32,888 nucleotides of DNA from Evernia prunastri. Taxonomy: Eukaryota; Ascomycota; Lecanoromycetes; Lecanorales; Parmeliaceae. The stretch spans positions 1 through 32,888 of the forward strand of contig NKYR01000220.1 in NCBI GenBank assembly GCA_003184365.1, given 5' to 3'. The translations under genes and the position numbers were made by a program. Position 1 is the stretch's first letter. Each line of letters begins with the position of its first letter. Below, piece after piece: positions 9,815 to 20,278 of this stretch. The notes under the pieces were generated by a model, which did not search any database, was not told the origin of the DNA, and saw nothing but the letters and a program-made list of their open reading frames with translations.

Positions 9815-10186
9815 TGTGATATAATCAGAACCTTCCGGATCCTTCTAGCATAGAAGGTGACGGCTTGGTACTTTGTGATTTAGTTCGGAAACAGTTCTCC
9901 AATAGGTGCGTTCTTTCCAACAATCACCTGTGATTTGATGCTCTGTTTAAAGATCCACGGCGCAAGTGCGGGAAGTTGGAGGCAGCATGGGCTGCTGCCT
10001 AGTACGAGGGCGGCGCGGCTTGAGGCAGATTTGTTGGGGTAGTTCAGTATATCTTCTTTGCAACCAGCGCCGTTTCTTCATTTTGTGATCTGCATTCTAA
10101 GTGTAGATTCTTTATTCCATTTTCTCAAGAAACATCAAATTTGCTTGTCCTCGAGGGAGAGAACAGTCGAAACCGCTACAGCAATC
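9815..10186. other. Intergenic
   Basis: 372 bases between the P450 stop and the next start codon. It should hold the P450 3' end and the promoter of the next gene. No repeats or conserved elements seen. Confidence 0.4.
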
Positions 10187-10960
10187 ATGGCGAACACCAA
10201 CAGCAAGCCACCCAAAGATCAAACCCACCGCACTCTGCGCATCATCTCTGCCGTCTCTGCAGCCTTCGGTATTGACATCAATGTCATCACTATGATCGTT
10301 GTGAGGCACGGCTTCAACACCAACGGCCCTTACACCTTGATGACTGTCGCGTTCTTGCCTGTAAGTCGTGTGCCCTTCTTCAGCTGTCTCTAGACTAACA
10401 GGGAAAAGCTCGTGTTGTCCATCCTCTGGGCGTTCGTCGATATCTATTCCAGCCGCTTGTGGAATGGCCGCATTCGCCCGAGGTTCTACGTGCTGGTAGA
10501 CGGCATCGGCTTCCTAAGCTTCCTTGCCCTTCTCGTCGCGAACGGGATCATCCTCGGCGACTTGAACACCTTCTGCCGTCGCAACGATAGAGTAATTCTG
10601 TTGACCTACAATACTCTTCCGTGGATCGTATGCGCGTAAGTGCCCGACAAGGAATGCTTATCTTACTAGTTAGCAGCAAGCTGACAGGGCACACATAGCA
10701 TCGTCCACCTCATCGTTGTCTTGCGAACCGCCCTCCGCAGCCTGAACCTGAAGAAATTTCCAAGCCTGTTCAGACCTCATGCGGTCTGCCCGAATTGCAG
10801 TCACACCTGGAACGATCAGACGGGAGGAGTGGCAGGTGAGGCGGGCGAATCTCTGCTCGGAGAGGAAGGCGAAGAAGACGTGGAAGCGAACCCCAAAGGC
10901 AAAGGTGCCATTCGCCTCGAGGACGATGAGGAGGGTGCTACCATGGGCCAGCGCTCTTGA
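10187..10960 (+). CDS. Four-TM membrane protein, uncharacterised
   Basis: Three exons (10187-10360, 10409-10635, 10699-10960) give 220 residues. Introns are 48 and 63 bp with donors GTAAGT. The ATG at 10187 begins MANTNSKPPKDQTHR. Hydrophobic segments are, in order, around IISAVSAAFGIDINVITMIVV, LVLSILWAFVDIY, FYVLVDGIGFLSFLALLVANG and WIVCAIVHLIVVL. That predicts four spans with both termini on the same side. The tail is hydrophilic, with a CPNC pair (about residue 156) and a long acidic stretch with GEEGEEDVE and EDDEEG. Topology resembles MARVEL-like fungal proteins, but I do not recognise the family. Function unknown. Confidence 0.75.
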
Positions 10961-11902
10961 TTGGCCAACGGCTTCATAAGCGAGAGGGATTCTCCAAAAA
11001 GGCGCGCACATTCTTACAACCTTCAAGCAAGCATTGAGAGATCCTGATGGCTGCTTCTTCAAAATGCCCTGGATATTTTCAGTGACGATGGTATTGCACA
11101 GAGTGGGTAGTGATTGGATGTGCTTATTTAAGGTGCTCGGCATCACGAGTCTCCGTGGCTGCGTGGCCAATTTTCATGTACGGTTAATCGACGATGAAGT
11201 AAATTTTCGTACCAGCCATGTACAAAGTAGAAGTTATGTTTTCCCTTTGGAGGACGGGCTGCTGCGAAGCTTGACCTCGGTTATCCCCCCTTTTTTTATT
11301 TCCTTTCTCTCTTAATTTATTTTTGTTGCAGTACCGCGGCAGTGGGGCGGCCGGTAGGGGGAATCGATGTCCGAGTAGTCTCTCCCACGCTACAACATCT
11401 GATCATGGTATTGGCCATAAATTCGCGACTCTTGCCACTCTTTCCACCACATTCGCTCTTCACTACCACATGTGTCCTAAAGGTTCCCGAATAAGCGAGA
11501 GATATCCGGGATTTCTTTCTTGATTGGTCTAGCTCTCAGAATACATTGACCAATGATGCAGGCATAGAATAAGTCAGAATTCCCGTCATTGCCGCATATG
11601 GAGCCAAAGCAAGCAACCCCGGGCCACCGCACCACCACGTGTCCAGAGTTGAAGGTTGAAGGTGAACATGAAAGGAAATGATTGATACATACTCTTTCCT
11701 GAGCCTGGACCGTTGGTACCGTCGCGCTTGCCTACGAGGTCGCATATGTATTGCTCCTTTGTGCTCCAATGAATGCCGCAGACGCCGAAGAGCCTTGAAT
11801 GCCTATTTGAATCGAGCACCATCCCCTCTCTAAACCGTAAGTATAACCTTCAGTGTCATTCTGGCTCTCTACTTCAACTCCTCAATATTGTATATATACA
11901 AC
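10961..11902. other. Intergenic, with pyrimidine-rich tract
   Basis: 942 bases without a supported gene. A C/T-rich run followed by T-rich sequence lies at about 11283-11332. The 3' part is the presumed promoter of the phospholipase gene, with TTGTATATATAC just before its start codon. Small frames here have no recognisable content. Confidence 0.4.
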
Positions 11903-13558
11903 ATGCATCTCCTATCTTCCCTCGTTCTCGCCTTTGGCGTTTCTTCCTCCCTGCAAGCAGCGCTTTCTGGATATGCTCCTGTTCCTGTGACCTGCCCCAA
12001 TACCCCCTTAGTTCGCACTGCCACGGGTATCTCTGCATCCGAGTCATCGTACATATCATCCCGCGCCCCAATTGCGTCTGCAGCTCTTGGTGCTTGGCTT
12101 CAAAAGGTGAATCCCGGATTCAGCACAGCAAACCTGCCCGCTGTAGCCCTCACCACTAGCGGAGGCGGTCTCCGCTCTCTGCTGACGGGCGCCGGCGTCA
12201 TTCAAGCTTTGGATTCCCGGGACAGCAATGTTGGTACAAGTGGTCTCTATCAAGGACTTACCTACCAGGCTGGTCTCTCTGGAGGAGGATGGCTTCTGTC
12301 ATCCTTCGCCGGTAACAATTACCCTACCATCTCAAACCTAGAGACCACCCTTTGGACGACTGCTTTCGCGGAGAGCCTTCTAGTGCCTGACAATTTGGGG
12401 GTTGGAGGCGCTTACGCTCAGATATCAGCCGATGTCATTGCCAAGAATGCAGCTGGCTACCCGCCTACTATTGTCGATGTGTACGGGAGGCTCTTGGCTT
12501 ACCAGCTGCTCAAAGGCCCCGATGGAGGTGTCGCCATTGAGTTATCATCGATCACTGGCTTCTCCAACTTCACCAGCTACAATGTACCATTTCCAATCAT
12601 CACCGGTCTCAACGTCGAGACAGCCACTGGAGTCTGCACTCCTCCGAACAACACAGTCATCTACGAGTTCTCGCCCTACGAGTTTGGAAGCTTTGATTCA
12701 GGCGTCAACGCCTTCACCCAAATCAAATACCTCGGAACCTCTCTCTCAAACGGCTCTCCCACCAAAGCAACCTGCGAAGCCAACTACGATAACCTTGGTA
12801 CTATGATAGCCCCTAATTATATTACAAGGAGGCCGCTGACATTCCCAGGCTATATCCTGGGCACCTCCTCGGACATCTTCAACGAACTCTGCTTTGCATT
12901 CCCAGCCATCGCCAACGCCCCCGGCATCATCGCCAACATCTCCGCCATCGTATCACAAACCCACGCCCTGACCTTCATGGACGAATTCGCAACCTACCCC
13001 AACCCCTTTTACAAATACAACCCCTCCACCCTCGTGCAGGCGCAACCCGAACTCACCCTCGTCGACGGCGGCGAATCCCACCAGAACAACCCCCTCTTCC
13101 CCCTCCTCGAGCCCGCCCGCAGCGTCGGCGTCATTCTCGTCAACGACAACTCCGCCGACACGAGCGGCAACTTCCCCGACGGCAGCGAACTGTACACGAC
13201 CTATACGCAAGCGCAACTCGCGGGCCTGGCCAAGATGCCCGCCGTACCGCCCGCGGCGACGTTCCTGAGCGAAGGCTTGAACCAAAGGCCCACATTCTTC
13301 GGGTGCGACGACGCGAGCGTGATCACGATCGTGTATCTGCCGAATTACAATTACACCTTCCCCAGCGGCGAGAGCACGGCCAAGGTGGAGTATCTGCCGT
13401 CGGAGACGAGCGGCATGATTGCGAACGGGGTCCAGGTGGCGACGATGGGCGGGAGCGCGACTTTCCCCACGTGTCTGGCTTGTGCGATTGCGAAGAAGAC
13501 CGGAGATGCGTTGCCGGCTGCTTGCGTGAGCTGCTTCAGCACTTTTTGCTACAACTGA
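11903..13558 (+). CDS. Secreted phospholipase B / lysophospholipase
   Basis: A single uninterrupted exon encodes 551 residues. The ATG at 11903 is chosen because it begins a good signal peptide (MHLLSSLVLAFGVSSSLQA). The cytosolic-PLA2/phospholipase-B fold is shown by the oxyanion/arginine motif TSGGGLR (Ser86-Arg91), the nucleophile GLSGGGW with Ser126, and DGGESHQNNPLFPLLEPAR with Asp388, the Ser-Asp dyad of the family. Multiple N-glycosylation sites and a cysteine-rich C-terminus (CLACAIAKK, CVSCFSTFC) are typical of the secreted fungal enzymes. These remove fatty acids from phospholipids and lysophospholipids. No GPI-anchor tail is seen, so it should be soluble and extracellular. It is somewhat shorter than the usual roughly 600 residues. 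GC content rises strongly in the last third. Confidence 0.92.
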   Translation: MHLLSSLVLAFGVSSSLQAALSGYAPVPVTCPNTPLVRTATGISASESSYISSRAPIASAALGAWLQKVNPGFSTANLPAVALTTSGGGLRSLLTGAGVIQALDSRDSNVGTSGLYQGLTYQAGLSGGGWLLSSFAGNNYPTISNLETTLWTTAFAESLLVPDNLGVGGAYAQISADVIAKNAAGYPPTIVDVYGRLLAYQLLKGPDGGVAIELSSITGFSNFTSYNVPFPIITGLNVETATGVCTPPNNTVIYEFSPYEFGSFDSGVNAFTQIKYLGTSLSNGSPTKATCEANYDNLGTMIAPNYITRRPLTFPGYILGTSSDIFNELCFAFPAIANAPGIIANISAIVSQTHALTFMDEFATYPNPFYKYNPSTLVQAQPELTLVDGGESHQNNPLFPLLEPARSVGVILVNDNSADTSGNFPDGSELYTTYTQAQLAGLAKMPAVPPAATFLSEGLNQRPTFFGCDDASVITIVYLPNYNYTFPSGESTAKVEYLPSETSGMIANGVQVATMGGSATFPTCLACAIAKKTGDALPAACVSCFSTFCYN

Positions 13559-14386
13559 CAGTCGTTGGATCTTATCGTTTCAGTTTAGGGAGCTGGGGAG
13601 ATGTGGCGTTGTTGCGCGGTCGTCTTGGATCTTATTTACTCAGTAAATCTAGTCTTTGGAAGTGGACACTAGTCGTAGTCGTGGTAGAAACCCTCTTGAC
13701 CGTTGACAGAATGAGCCTAGAGAGACCCGAGCGGCCCCATCCTTGCCCACCGCACGGAGGAAAGTATCGATTGAAGAGGACCATATGCTCGATTATTTTA
13801 CGGCAAGGAGAAGGCAGGATTGAGCGCCTTTCAGTAGTCCACGGCGATATCGGACAAGGATATTACCCGACTCTGGTGGTATAGAAGTGGCGCGCAACGC
13901 GTATCCCTACCCACAGCCGGCTTCAATGATACCGCCTGTCTCCGCTAACGTCTATGAGCATTGGTAGTGGTAGTAACGGGACGAGATTTGGAGCGCTTGC
14001 CACTCTATAGATATAGTGTGTAGGCGGAGCCAAGTCCGTCTCGCGACTCCGATGCTGAGACCACTGTTAGGTCTTATTTCTTTGTTGGATTGTGTAATCC
14101 ACGCCCATTTCATTCATGGAAAGAATCTGTCACAGAATTCATTCCATCGAGTCTCGATGCTGTCTTTCGTAGATGATGTGGACCACTGTCAGCCTTTAGC
14201 GCCCGGGGGCCCGGAAAGCATGCCTCACTGGAGAACAGCACCCCTCATAGAAATGGAAGTGAAAGTTTTGAGTGACACACGCAGGGTCTTTGAAGCTGCT
14301 TGATGTGTACTACTAGGAATACCTCTTGCTTTCAAGGGATAATCGGTTTCCATCTATTAGAGAGTAGTCCGAGAAGGACAAGACTC
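13559..14386. other. Intergenic between convergent genes
   Basis: 828 bases between the stop codons of the phospholipase gene and the RRT8-like gene, which converge. It should hold both 3' ends. Nothing else recognisable was seen. Confidence 0.4.
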
Positions 14387-15343
14387 TTAGGCCGGCTCAT
14401 CCGCATATCGTCCACTGCTTTCATCCTCTGGTGTTGCCTCCAAGTCTCGTCTCTTCCTCTCAAGCTTTGCGACCCACAACGCAGACCCTGCAGCTGTCGT
14501 GAGGAGAAACAGCATGCTCAAAACAGGCACCAGTTGTAGCAGCAACGCCACAGTCCCGAACCATGTATATCGCAGCCGTCTCTTCTTAATGAAAGCGTTC
14601 CGCTCTTTCTTCGTGAAATCCAACAATTGGAAGTACCTCCAATGTTGCAGTGGTCCCGCTCGATATCCGGTGAGGATGAGGAACATAGGCGTGCCTGCCA
14701 CCGGTATCAAATTCAGAGGCAGAAAGATGATAAATTCGGCAATCTGGCGAAAGGAGAAGGGCGAGTAGACAGCAGAGATGGTGGGTCTGCCAAGCTGCTT
14801 CACAGGATCTTTGCCATCGGGGTCGACGATGCGAGAAGACGCGATCAAGTCTGTATAGCCTTCATTTATGAGGACGGCGTCAAATACATCGACCAGGGTT
14901 TCGTCGACGAAAAAGGCTTCGAAGAGCAGGGAAACGATGGCTGCACCTTCACCAAGGACGAGGAAGGTAGCATTCAGCCATGCCAGGTGGCCGTGGAAGA
15001 CTGCCAGAAGGGCGACCTGTCGTATTTTAGCATATGCCGCCTCAATATACTGTCTTGAAGAGTATCTACTTGGGGAAGATATGTCCATAGGAAAAGGTTG
15101 GTGAGAACGAAGAGTGACAGTAGGGCACTTGGAAGAAGCCGAGCCCGAAGGAGTGGCCATAGGAATGGATGAACGCAGAAGTAATAGATACCCTGTATCT
15201 CACGTTTTAGCATGTTTGCAGCAGTAAGACCGAGAGATTTGGGTACGTACCTTCAACGGATAGAGCCATGAGGCATGAGACACGGCCCTGGCCGGTGAAG
15301 TGATGGCACGCAGCACGGAGCTACGCTTCGAAGGTCCTGTCAT
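14387..15343 (-). CDS. RRT8/outer-spore-wall-like multi-pass membrane protein
   Basis: Three exons (15343-15251, 15192-15070, 15016-14387) give 281 residues. Introns are 58 and 53 bp, both phase 0. The start MTGPSKRSSVLRA leads to WLYPLK|GIYYFCVHPFLWPLL, and the second junction restores TYLPQ|VALLAVFHGHLAW. The signature segment LVLGEGAAIVSLLFEAFFV followed by DETLVDVFDAVL is characteristic of the fungal RRT8/LDS-type family. Four hydrophobic spans are visible: near LLPSALLSLFVLTNLFLW, the LVLGEG segment, FIIFLPLNLIPVAGTPMFLI and FGTVALLLQLVPVLSMLFLL. In yeast, relatives are linked to the spore wall and lipid droplets; in moulds the role is unknown. The C-terminus is charged. Confidence 0.75.
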
Positions 15344-15554
15344 GGCCGAGCTGAAATCATGGTCGGCTCCTCCGTCCAAAGCCTCGTGCAGCAATGTTTG
15401 CGGAATTGATCAAGATACATGACCAAGTTGTTGGTGTAATGATTAATCCGCACGACGTGGTGCCTGCAGGCCCGCGCCAAGATTTATTATATAATCTAAA
15501 AATTTGACCTACAAGCGCTGAACGCTAACTCCGCTGAGCGTCAAATCCAACAGT

Positions 15555-16391
15555 TCACTCCATCTCCGATAGAGGGTTGGAGTGCCCAAATATCGCCTCG
15601 AAGTCATCTTCGCCTTCTCTATTCACCTGAAACTGTAGCATGTACGGGCTCGGAGCTGGGTACATCGCTGTTGATGGTAGTTCGTGATCCTCATCTTTCC
15701 AGCTCACATTATGCAAGGCATCACCCAAGCTCTCTGTAACCCGCGACGACCTCTTGGAAGTCTTCTTTGCTGTCCTAGGGACCAACCACTCACCGAACAT
15801 ATTCTGCGACTTCGGCGAGGTTGTCCATGATGACTCCTCAGGCTGCGCTTGCGCTTGAGAATCCCACGCGTTTGCGATCGTCTTGTAGTCGATCTCCATT
15901 GGAATTGTCTGCAGAGAGGTTGATAAATCTTCGACAAGATCCAACGTGCGCCTACTTATGATTGGAAAACTAGGAGTCAGATCAAAGGTTCGATCGTTCA
16001 TCATAGTGGAATCCTCCAGCGCCGCTCCGTCGACTATCGCAACGTCTTCTTGCTCCTGGAATTGGTCTGCAAGATCCACCGATCTTTGATCGCAACTTTC
16101 CTCTCCCGGAGTGGATTTATCACCATCAGTCATCATGATGTATTCCCCCGGGATCACAACGGCCTGCTGTTCATTAGAAAGGTCTGCAAGAGCCATCGAT
16201 CTCACCGCATCATGTCCCTCTTTCGCGGCGGCCACTCTAAGGGTGATGATCAAAGTGCGCCGTTCTCTTGGCTCCTCTTGGTCTTCTGTCTTATCATAGC
16301 CCACGACAGACGTTTGTTTGTTTCTATCCTGTTCCTGGACTGCCTTTTCGTCGTGCAAAATCTCCGACTCAAACATATCTTGGCCTTGCAT
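15555..16391 (-). CDS. Hypothetical protein with basic patch and acidic tail
   Basis: From the first in-frame ATG at 16391 the frame gives 278 residues. The frame stays open upstream to about 16570 and includes CPLPGCNAATVHQHYNN, which has a C-x4-C followed by two histidines and could be part of a zinc finger. An upstream exon with a different start is therefore possible; a GTGAGG donor-like site lies near 16626 and a CACAG acceptor-like site near 16568. Visible features are a Gln/Glu-rich first half, a basic patch PRTAKKTSKRSSR that could act as a nuclear signal, and an acidic hydrophobic end (GEDDFEAIF). It suggests a nuclear regulator but no family is recognised. The 3' end ends in DNA convergent with nothing clear. 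Confidence 0.5.
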   Translation of the reverse strand: MQGQDMFESEILHDEKAVQEQDRNKQTSVVGYDKTEDQEEPRERRTLIITLRVAAAKEGHDAVRSMALADLSNEQQAVVIPGEYIMMTDGDKSTPGEESCDQRSVDLADQFQEQEDVAIVDGAALEDSTMMNDRTFDLTPSFPIISRRTLDLVEDLSTSLQTIPMEIDYKTIANAWDSQAQAQPEESSWTTSPKSQNMFGEWLVPRTAKKTSKRSSRVTESLGDALHNVSWKDEDHELPSTAMYPAPSPYMLQFQVNREGEDDFEAIFGHSNPLSEME

Positions 16392-16520
16392 CGCCCGCCC
16401 TCCATTGCCGACGTTGTGTTGCGAGGATGCAAGACGATGGGAATTCGCATACCCGCGACTTCTGATCTCGTTTGCCGGATGAGGATTGAAAAACTGCAGG
16501 TTATTGTAGTGCTGGTGCAC

Positions 16521-17766
16521 TGTTGCGGCATTGCAGCCTGGCAGAGGACAGTCGACAGGGATTCTGTGATCATGTAAGGTTAATGTACTTGAGCGACGGG
16601 TGACACGATTCGGGAGATCCTCACGATTGCGAATCCGCTGTGGTCGGGTGGCAGGGCTCCTAGACCGAGCCTGGCGCTCCTAGACCGAGCCTGGCGCTCC
16701 TTTCGGGCAGTGGTCTTTCTTGATGGGGCCATAGCGCTTTGGTTTTAAATCTATGCCCCAGAATGAAGTGGATGCAGATCAGTATCATTGGACTGACTGT
16801 TTGGAGTCGAAGGAGGAGCTGAACGTTCGAGAATCTGGTATAGTAAGAAAGAACTTCCACGAGAGAAACATGAGGAACATAGCTAATAAGTTTGGCGGAA
16901 CTACGAGGTGTCGAGCACCTGATGGAGTGTCGAAGCTTGATGCTCCCCAGTATTGTGTCGGCACCAGACAATGTCATTGTCCCAGCGTACGATTCGGTCA
17001 CATTGACAGATGCGATCCGCATAGTACTTCTGCGACTGGAACCATGTGGATGGCGATCTATTGCCGACTATGGCGGGGTTCGCAGAACGATACCCAGGCA
17101 GTCGGGCAAGATCGTTTGAACGCAGATAGGGAGATTGTGCACATTTCAGAAGATGAGTTGCGCGTTTACGACCATTTCTCCTTCAGGCAAGAGACAACAA
17201 GCTACTGTGGGCTTTGACCAACGTCGACTCCTGAGTACGAGACAATGTCACTGAAAGGAAAGGTGAGGATTACCTGCCAATTGGGATTTTACCTTTCTGA
17301 ACGTGCCTTACTTCCATCTTTGCGGGAGGATAGTTGTTCTACATTAGCAAGGCTGCCAATGTAATGTTCAATATTCAGTTAAAAAGGCATTTTTTGTTAC
17401 AATATACCTTTCATGGTATGTCTAAGGATCCACTCGTCTACCATATGTCAAGTAACAACATTGAGGATCTGTCTCTTTCTTCCTTTGTTCGAGTCCTCGT
17501 GATACCTTTCCTATTCTCGGAGTTACAAGCTCAATGTCGGATTATTTGTTTGCCACCTGCCGTGGACAAAGAAAATAGATTATCTGCATCGTACCACCTC
17601 GGTGCAATAAAGCAAGTCGATCAAACGACTTTTCCGTTTCGACTACATCGGAAAGGTCTTTGTTTCGGACCACAGTCCATTTCACAGCATTGCGCTCCTC
17701 CATTACCCAAGTCATAATTTGAGACCTTTCAAACTTTTATGTCAAATCAGAACCAAGTAACGGTAC
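16521..17766. other. Intergenic or degraded coding region
   Basis: A plus-strand ATG at 16753 opens 154 codons to 17217, and an overlapping second frame (16892-17119) contains protein-like sequence (SAPDNVIVPAYDSV, DAIRIVLLRLEPCGW). Having two plausible plus frames and one long minus frame in the same place argues against a single intact gene; a decayed gene is possible. A frame at 17334-17717 has no recognisable content. The last part should be the promoter of the mucin-like gene. Confidence 0.3.
16656..16700. repeat. 20-bp tandem repeat, 2.25 copies
   Basis: The unit GCTCCTAGACCGAGCCTGGC is repeated perfectly, with a third partial copy (GCTCC). Confidence 0.9.
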
Positions 17767-19417
17767 ATGTCCAATTTCTCGCAAACCAAGAGTGCCATGG
17801 AACTCCTCCTAACAGCTTTGCTCCTCTTTCCTGGCGCTCTTTCTATACCTGCCTCTTCACATACCAACACAACCGCCACAGCTCCATGTGTGTCACATGT
17901 TCCCCAAACCCCTGTCGATGCTGGCTTGATAATAACCATCTGGAATCAAAGCAACTGTGAGGGATCATCTGGCACATCTTACCCATTCGTCTATGGACAA
18001 AACTCTTATCAGAACACTTTTTTCAAGTCCTACACCTTAAGCCGTACGTATTGTCTCCTTTCCTTTTCTGCATCTCCTCATTACCTCTGAGTTATTGAAA
18101 GATGCCGCAGGAGCAACTTGCTATAAGTCGCTCCTGACGCATTTGTCATTATTCGCTCTCCATATTAAAGAAGCAATGCTGACTCCAATCCCTGTAGGCG
18201 ATCTGCACTCCAACGAGAGGATCGATTTCAGTAGGCCTCCAGTCTCAGGTGAGACTACCGGAGAATGTCAACGACAGTGTGGGATCTACAACGGAACATT
18301 AACTCTTGCGAGCGCAATCGACATTTCGCGCCATGGCACATGCTACGAGGCTTTGAGTGATGTATCTTGCTTCAGACTGTCTACGTTCCCTCTTGCCAGC
18401 GCCAACTCAACGAACGCAACTTTCGGTAATATTTCAAATTCTTCGACGACGTCAAGTAGAACTTCGCCTACCTCTAGCAGTTCAGAACTCTCCGATAGTA
18501 CCACAATGCATGGACCGCTTGCCTCCGGTACTGCGAAATCTCTTTTGACCACGTCGACCGGTAGTTTCTCAGTCACTAGCGTTCCGAAAAGCTCCCATAA
18601 TACAACAGCTGGTGGGTTGCCCGTGTCCAGCGTTGTAGGAAATGTACTTGCCATGTCAGGCAACAACTTCCTCGTCTATAGCACTACAAGGGCCTTTAGT
18701 ACTACATCAAGTACTCCAACGTTCAAGGCCACCGCTTCGGCAAGCTCCGAGGCTACTTCATTTTCTTCCACGTCGATACTTAGCATTCCAGAAAGTTCAG
18801 CGATAGGAAGTCTGCTTGCCTCATCAAGCAGTAAAGTCCCCGTCTCTAGTACTTCAAAGGCCTCCAGTACCATATCGAGTACTCCAATATCGAGGATCAC
18901 TGCTTCGGCAAGCTCCATGGCTGCTTCGATGTCTTCCACGTCGATTCTCAGCACCCCAGAAAGTTCCGAGATCAAATCGGCTACTCCCAGCTTCGCGTCT
19001 AGCGTTGGCGCAAGTTCCAGAATCATATCTACTAGTGCCAGCTCTGCTACTCCAAACTCAACTACCCCCAGCTCTACTACTCCAACCTCGACTACTCCAA
19101 CTTCGACTACTCCAATCTCGACTACTCTAGCCTCAACCTCAACTACTCCCACATCTACTACTCCCACCACAACAACTACAAAACCAGCAAGCTCTATCTC
19201 TAGCCCTAGCCCTAGCATGAGCATATCGTCAGCTACTCCCACCTCGAAAAGTAGCACTCTAGCAACGTCCAGCACCACATCGTTCTATATCCCACCAGCG
19301 ATCTTCCAAGTTGTATCAAGCGTCACCTCCAGTACCACGTCTTTCTCCATTCCAACACCACTTTTCCGTGTTGTCACAAGCGCGACCAGCACTTCTGCAA
19401 CCTCCAAGTCCAGTTGA
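17767..19417 (+). CDS. Secreted Ser/Thr-rich mucin-like protein with cysteine head
   Basis: Exon 1 is 17767-18043. Exon 2 most likely starts at 18198, after a 154-bp intron with donor GTACGT and branch CTGAC, giving 498 residues. An alternative acceptor at 18110 keeps the frame and adds 29 residues; I prefer 18198 because it restores YTLSRDLHSNERIDFS, which fits related fungal proteins as I recall them. The signal peptide is clearest from the second ATG at 17797 (MELLLTALLLFPGALS). A head of about 130 residues carries six cysteines (including SNCEG, ECQRQC, TCYEA and SCFRL). The rest is almost wholly Ser/Thr/Pro, with TTPTS repeats. There is no GPI tail or membrane span, so a heavily O-glycosylated secreted or wall-associated protein is expected. 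Function unknown. Confidence 0.75.
18676..18971 (+). repeat. 168-bp internal tandem duplication in the mucin-like gene
   Basis: Sequence from about 18676 recurs 168 bases downstream, still in frame (56 codons). Shared protein landmarks are STPTFKATASASS/STPISRITASASS and SSTSILSIPESS/SSTSILSTPESS. The copies have diverged, and the second copy is incomplete. Confidence 0.75.
19057..19165 (+). repeat. 15-bp coding repeat (TTPTS)
   Basis: Successive units close to ACTACTCCAACYTCG encode TTPTS and variants (TTPSS, TTPIS, TTLAS). The array is imperfect and in frame within the mucin-like gene, so copy-number change would preserve the reading frame. Confidence 0.8.
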
Positions 19418-20278
19418 AAAACGCCAGCAGGCCCTCGTACGAAACCAACACCTGCTTCTCCCCAGCGGTCTCAGTCTCTGGCACTAACAATCGAATATTC
19501 TCAAAATCTAGCGAAATAGGCTCGGACCCCCTTCTTGACACCGGTGCTTCAGACTCCTGGATCAATTGGGGCAAAAGGCTCTGAAAGTGGCCGCTTTCGT
19601 GTTGATCGAGCGCCAGCGACAAAATCTCAGGGTTTGGCACAGAGCATAAGTTCTACAATAGAGAGCTGCTACTGAAGCTTGACCAAAGCCGATAAGGCTT
19701 TGGAAGCGGAGCACGATGAAAATGGACCTGGGTATTGTGCCAAGTTTTGGGGAGGGGGCTGTCGGATAGTTGTTGATGGGAGATGTGGGGGCTGTGCCGG
19801 TGGATGGGGATGAGAGTTGGATGGTGGTCTCTTCGGTGGGTCTATGACTGTCTGGTGGAAAGTATGGTGGTGCAAGGCGGTTTTCACGATTTCACGATTT
19901 GAATGTGGATATGTGGAAAGGGTTGCTGGTCGCAGGTTGAAAGAAAGAAGAGTCTCTTGGTCTTCCTATGAAGCGGTTCCAGCATCGCGCAAGACTGGAA
20001 ATAGTGAGGTGTTCCACAGAGCAAAGACAGAGGTTTTCATAGACATGCTAGAAAATTCATATCAGAAGCAGGTTTTTTAAGGCATTTTTTGACCACGTGT
20101 TTGGAAGGGGGTTCGAAGCTAGATTATGTATGAACCAGTACTAAAAAATTGCCATGTCTTCCGCCAGACGGAATACCAACATGGATCGCGATCCAGCGTC
20201 AAATTGTCTATATATCATGGCCTGAGCCTTCGATGTCTTCCAGCTGAAGCTCATTTCTCATAAGGGAATACTCGCCCA
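19418..20278. other. Intergenic, one possible minus-strand exon
   Basis: A minus-strand frame (about 19640-19374) with DQHESGHFQSLLPQLIQ and ETETAGEKQVLVSYEGLLAF overlaps the end of the mucin-like gene. Upstream, a different minus frame has SIFIVLRFQSLIGFGQ. I found no start codon and intron pattern that unite them, so this is not called a gene. Bases 19900-20278 hold nothing recognisable. Confidence 0.3.

Noticed and set aside
12953..13285. 110-codon Gly/Val/Glu-rich minus-strand ORF
   Set aside because: Antisense shadow of the GC-rich part of the phospholipase gene.
13303..13884. 193-codon ORF overlapping the end of the phospholipase gene
   Set aside because: Most of it is a GC-rich shadow of the real frame, which has catalytic motifs.
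16050..16577. 175-codon plus-strand ORF
   Set aside because: It lies antisense to the minus-strand hypothetical gene and shows no domain; the minus frame is longer.
18676..19278. 200-codon minus-strand ORF rich in Val, Leu and Glu
   Set aside because: It is antisense to the Ser/Thr repeat of the mucin-like gene; repetitive codons keep the opposite frame open.
19374..19640. Minus-strand gene overlapping the mucin-like 3' end
   Set aside because: No ATG, and no intron model joins it to upstream open segments; kept only as a remark in the intergenic entry.
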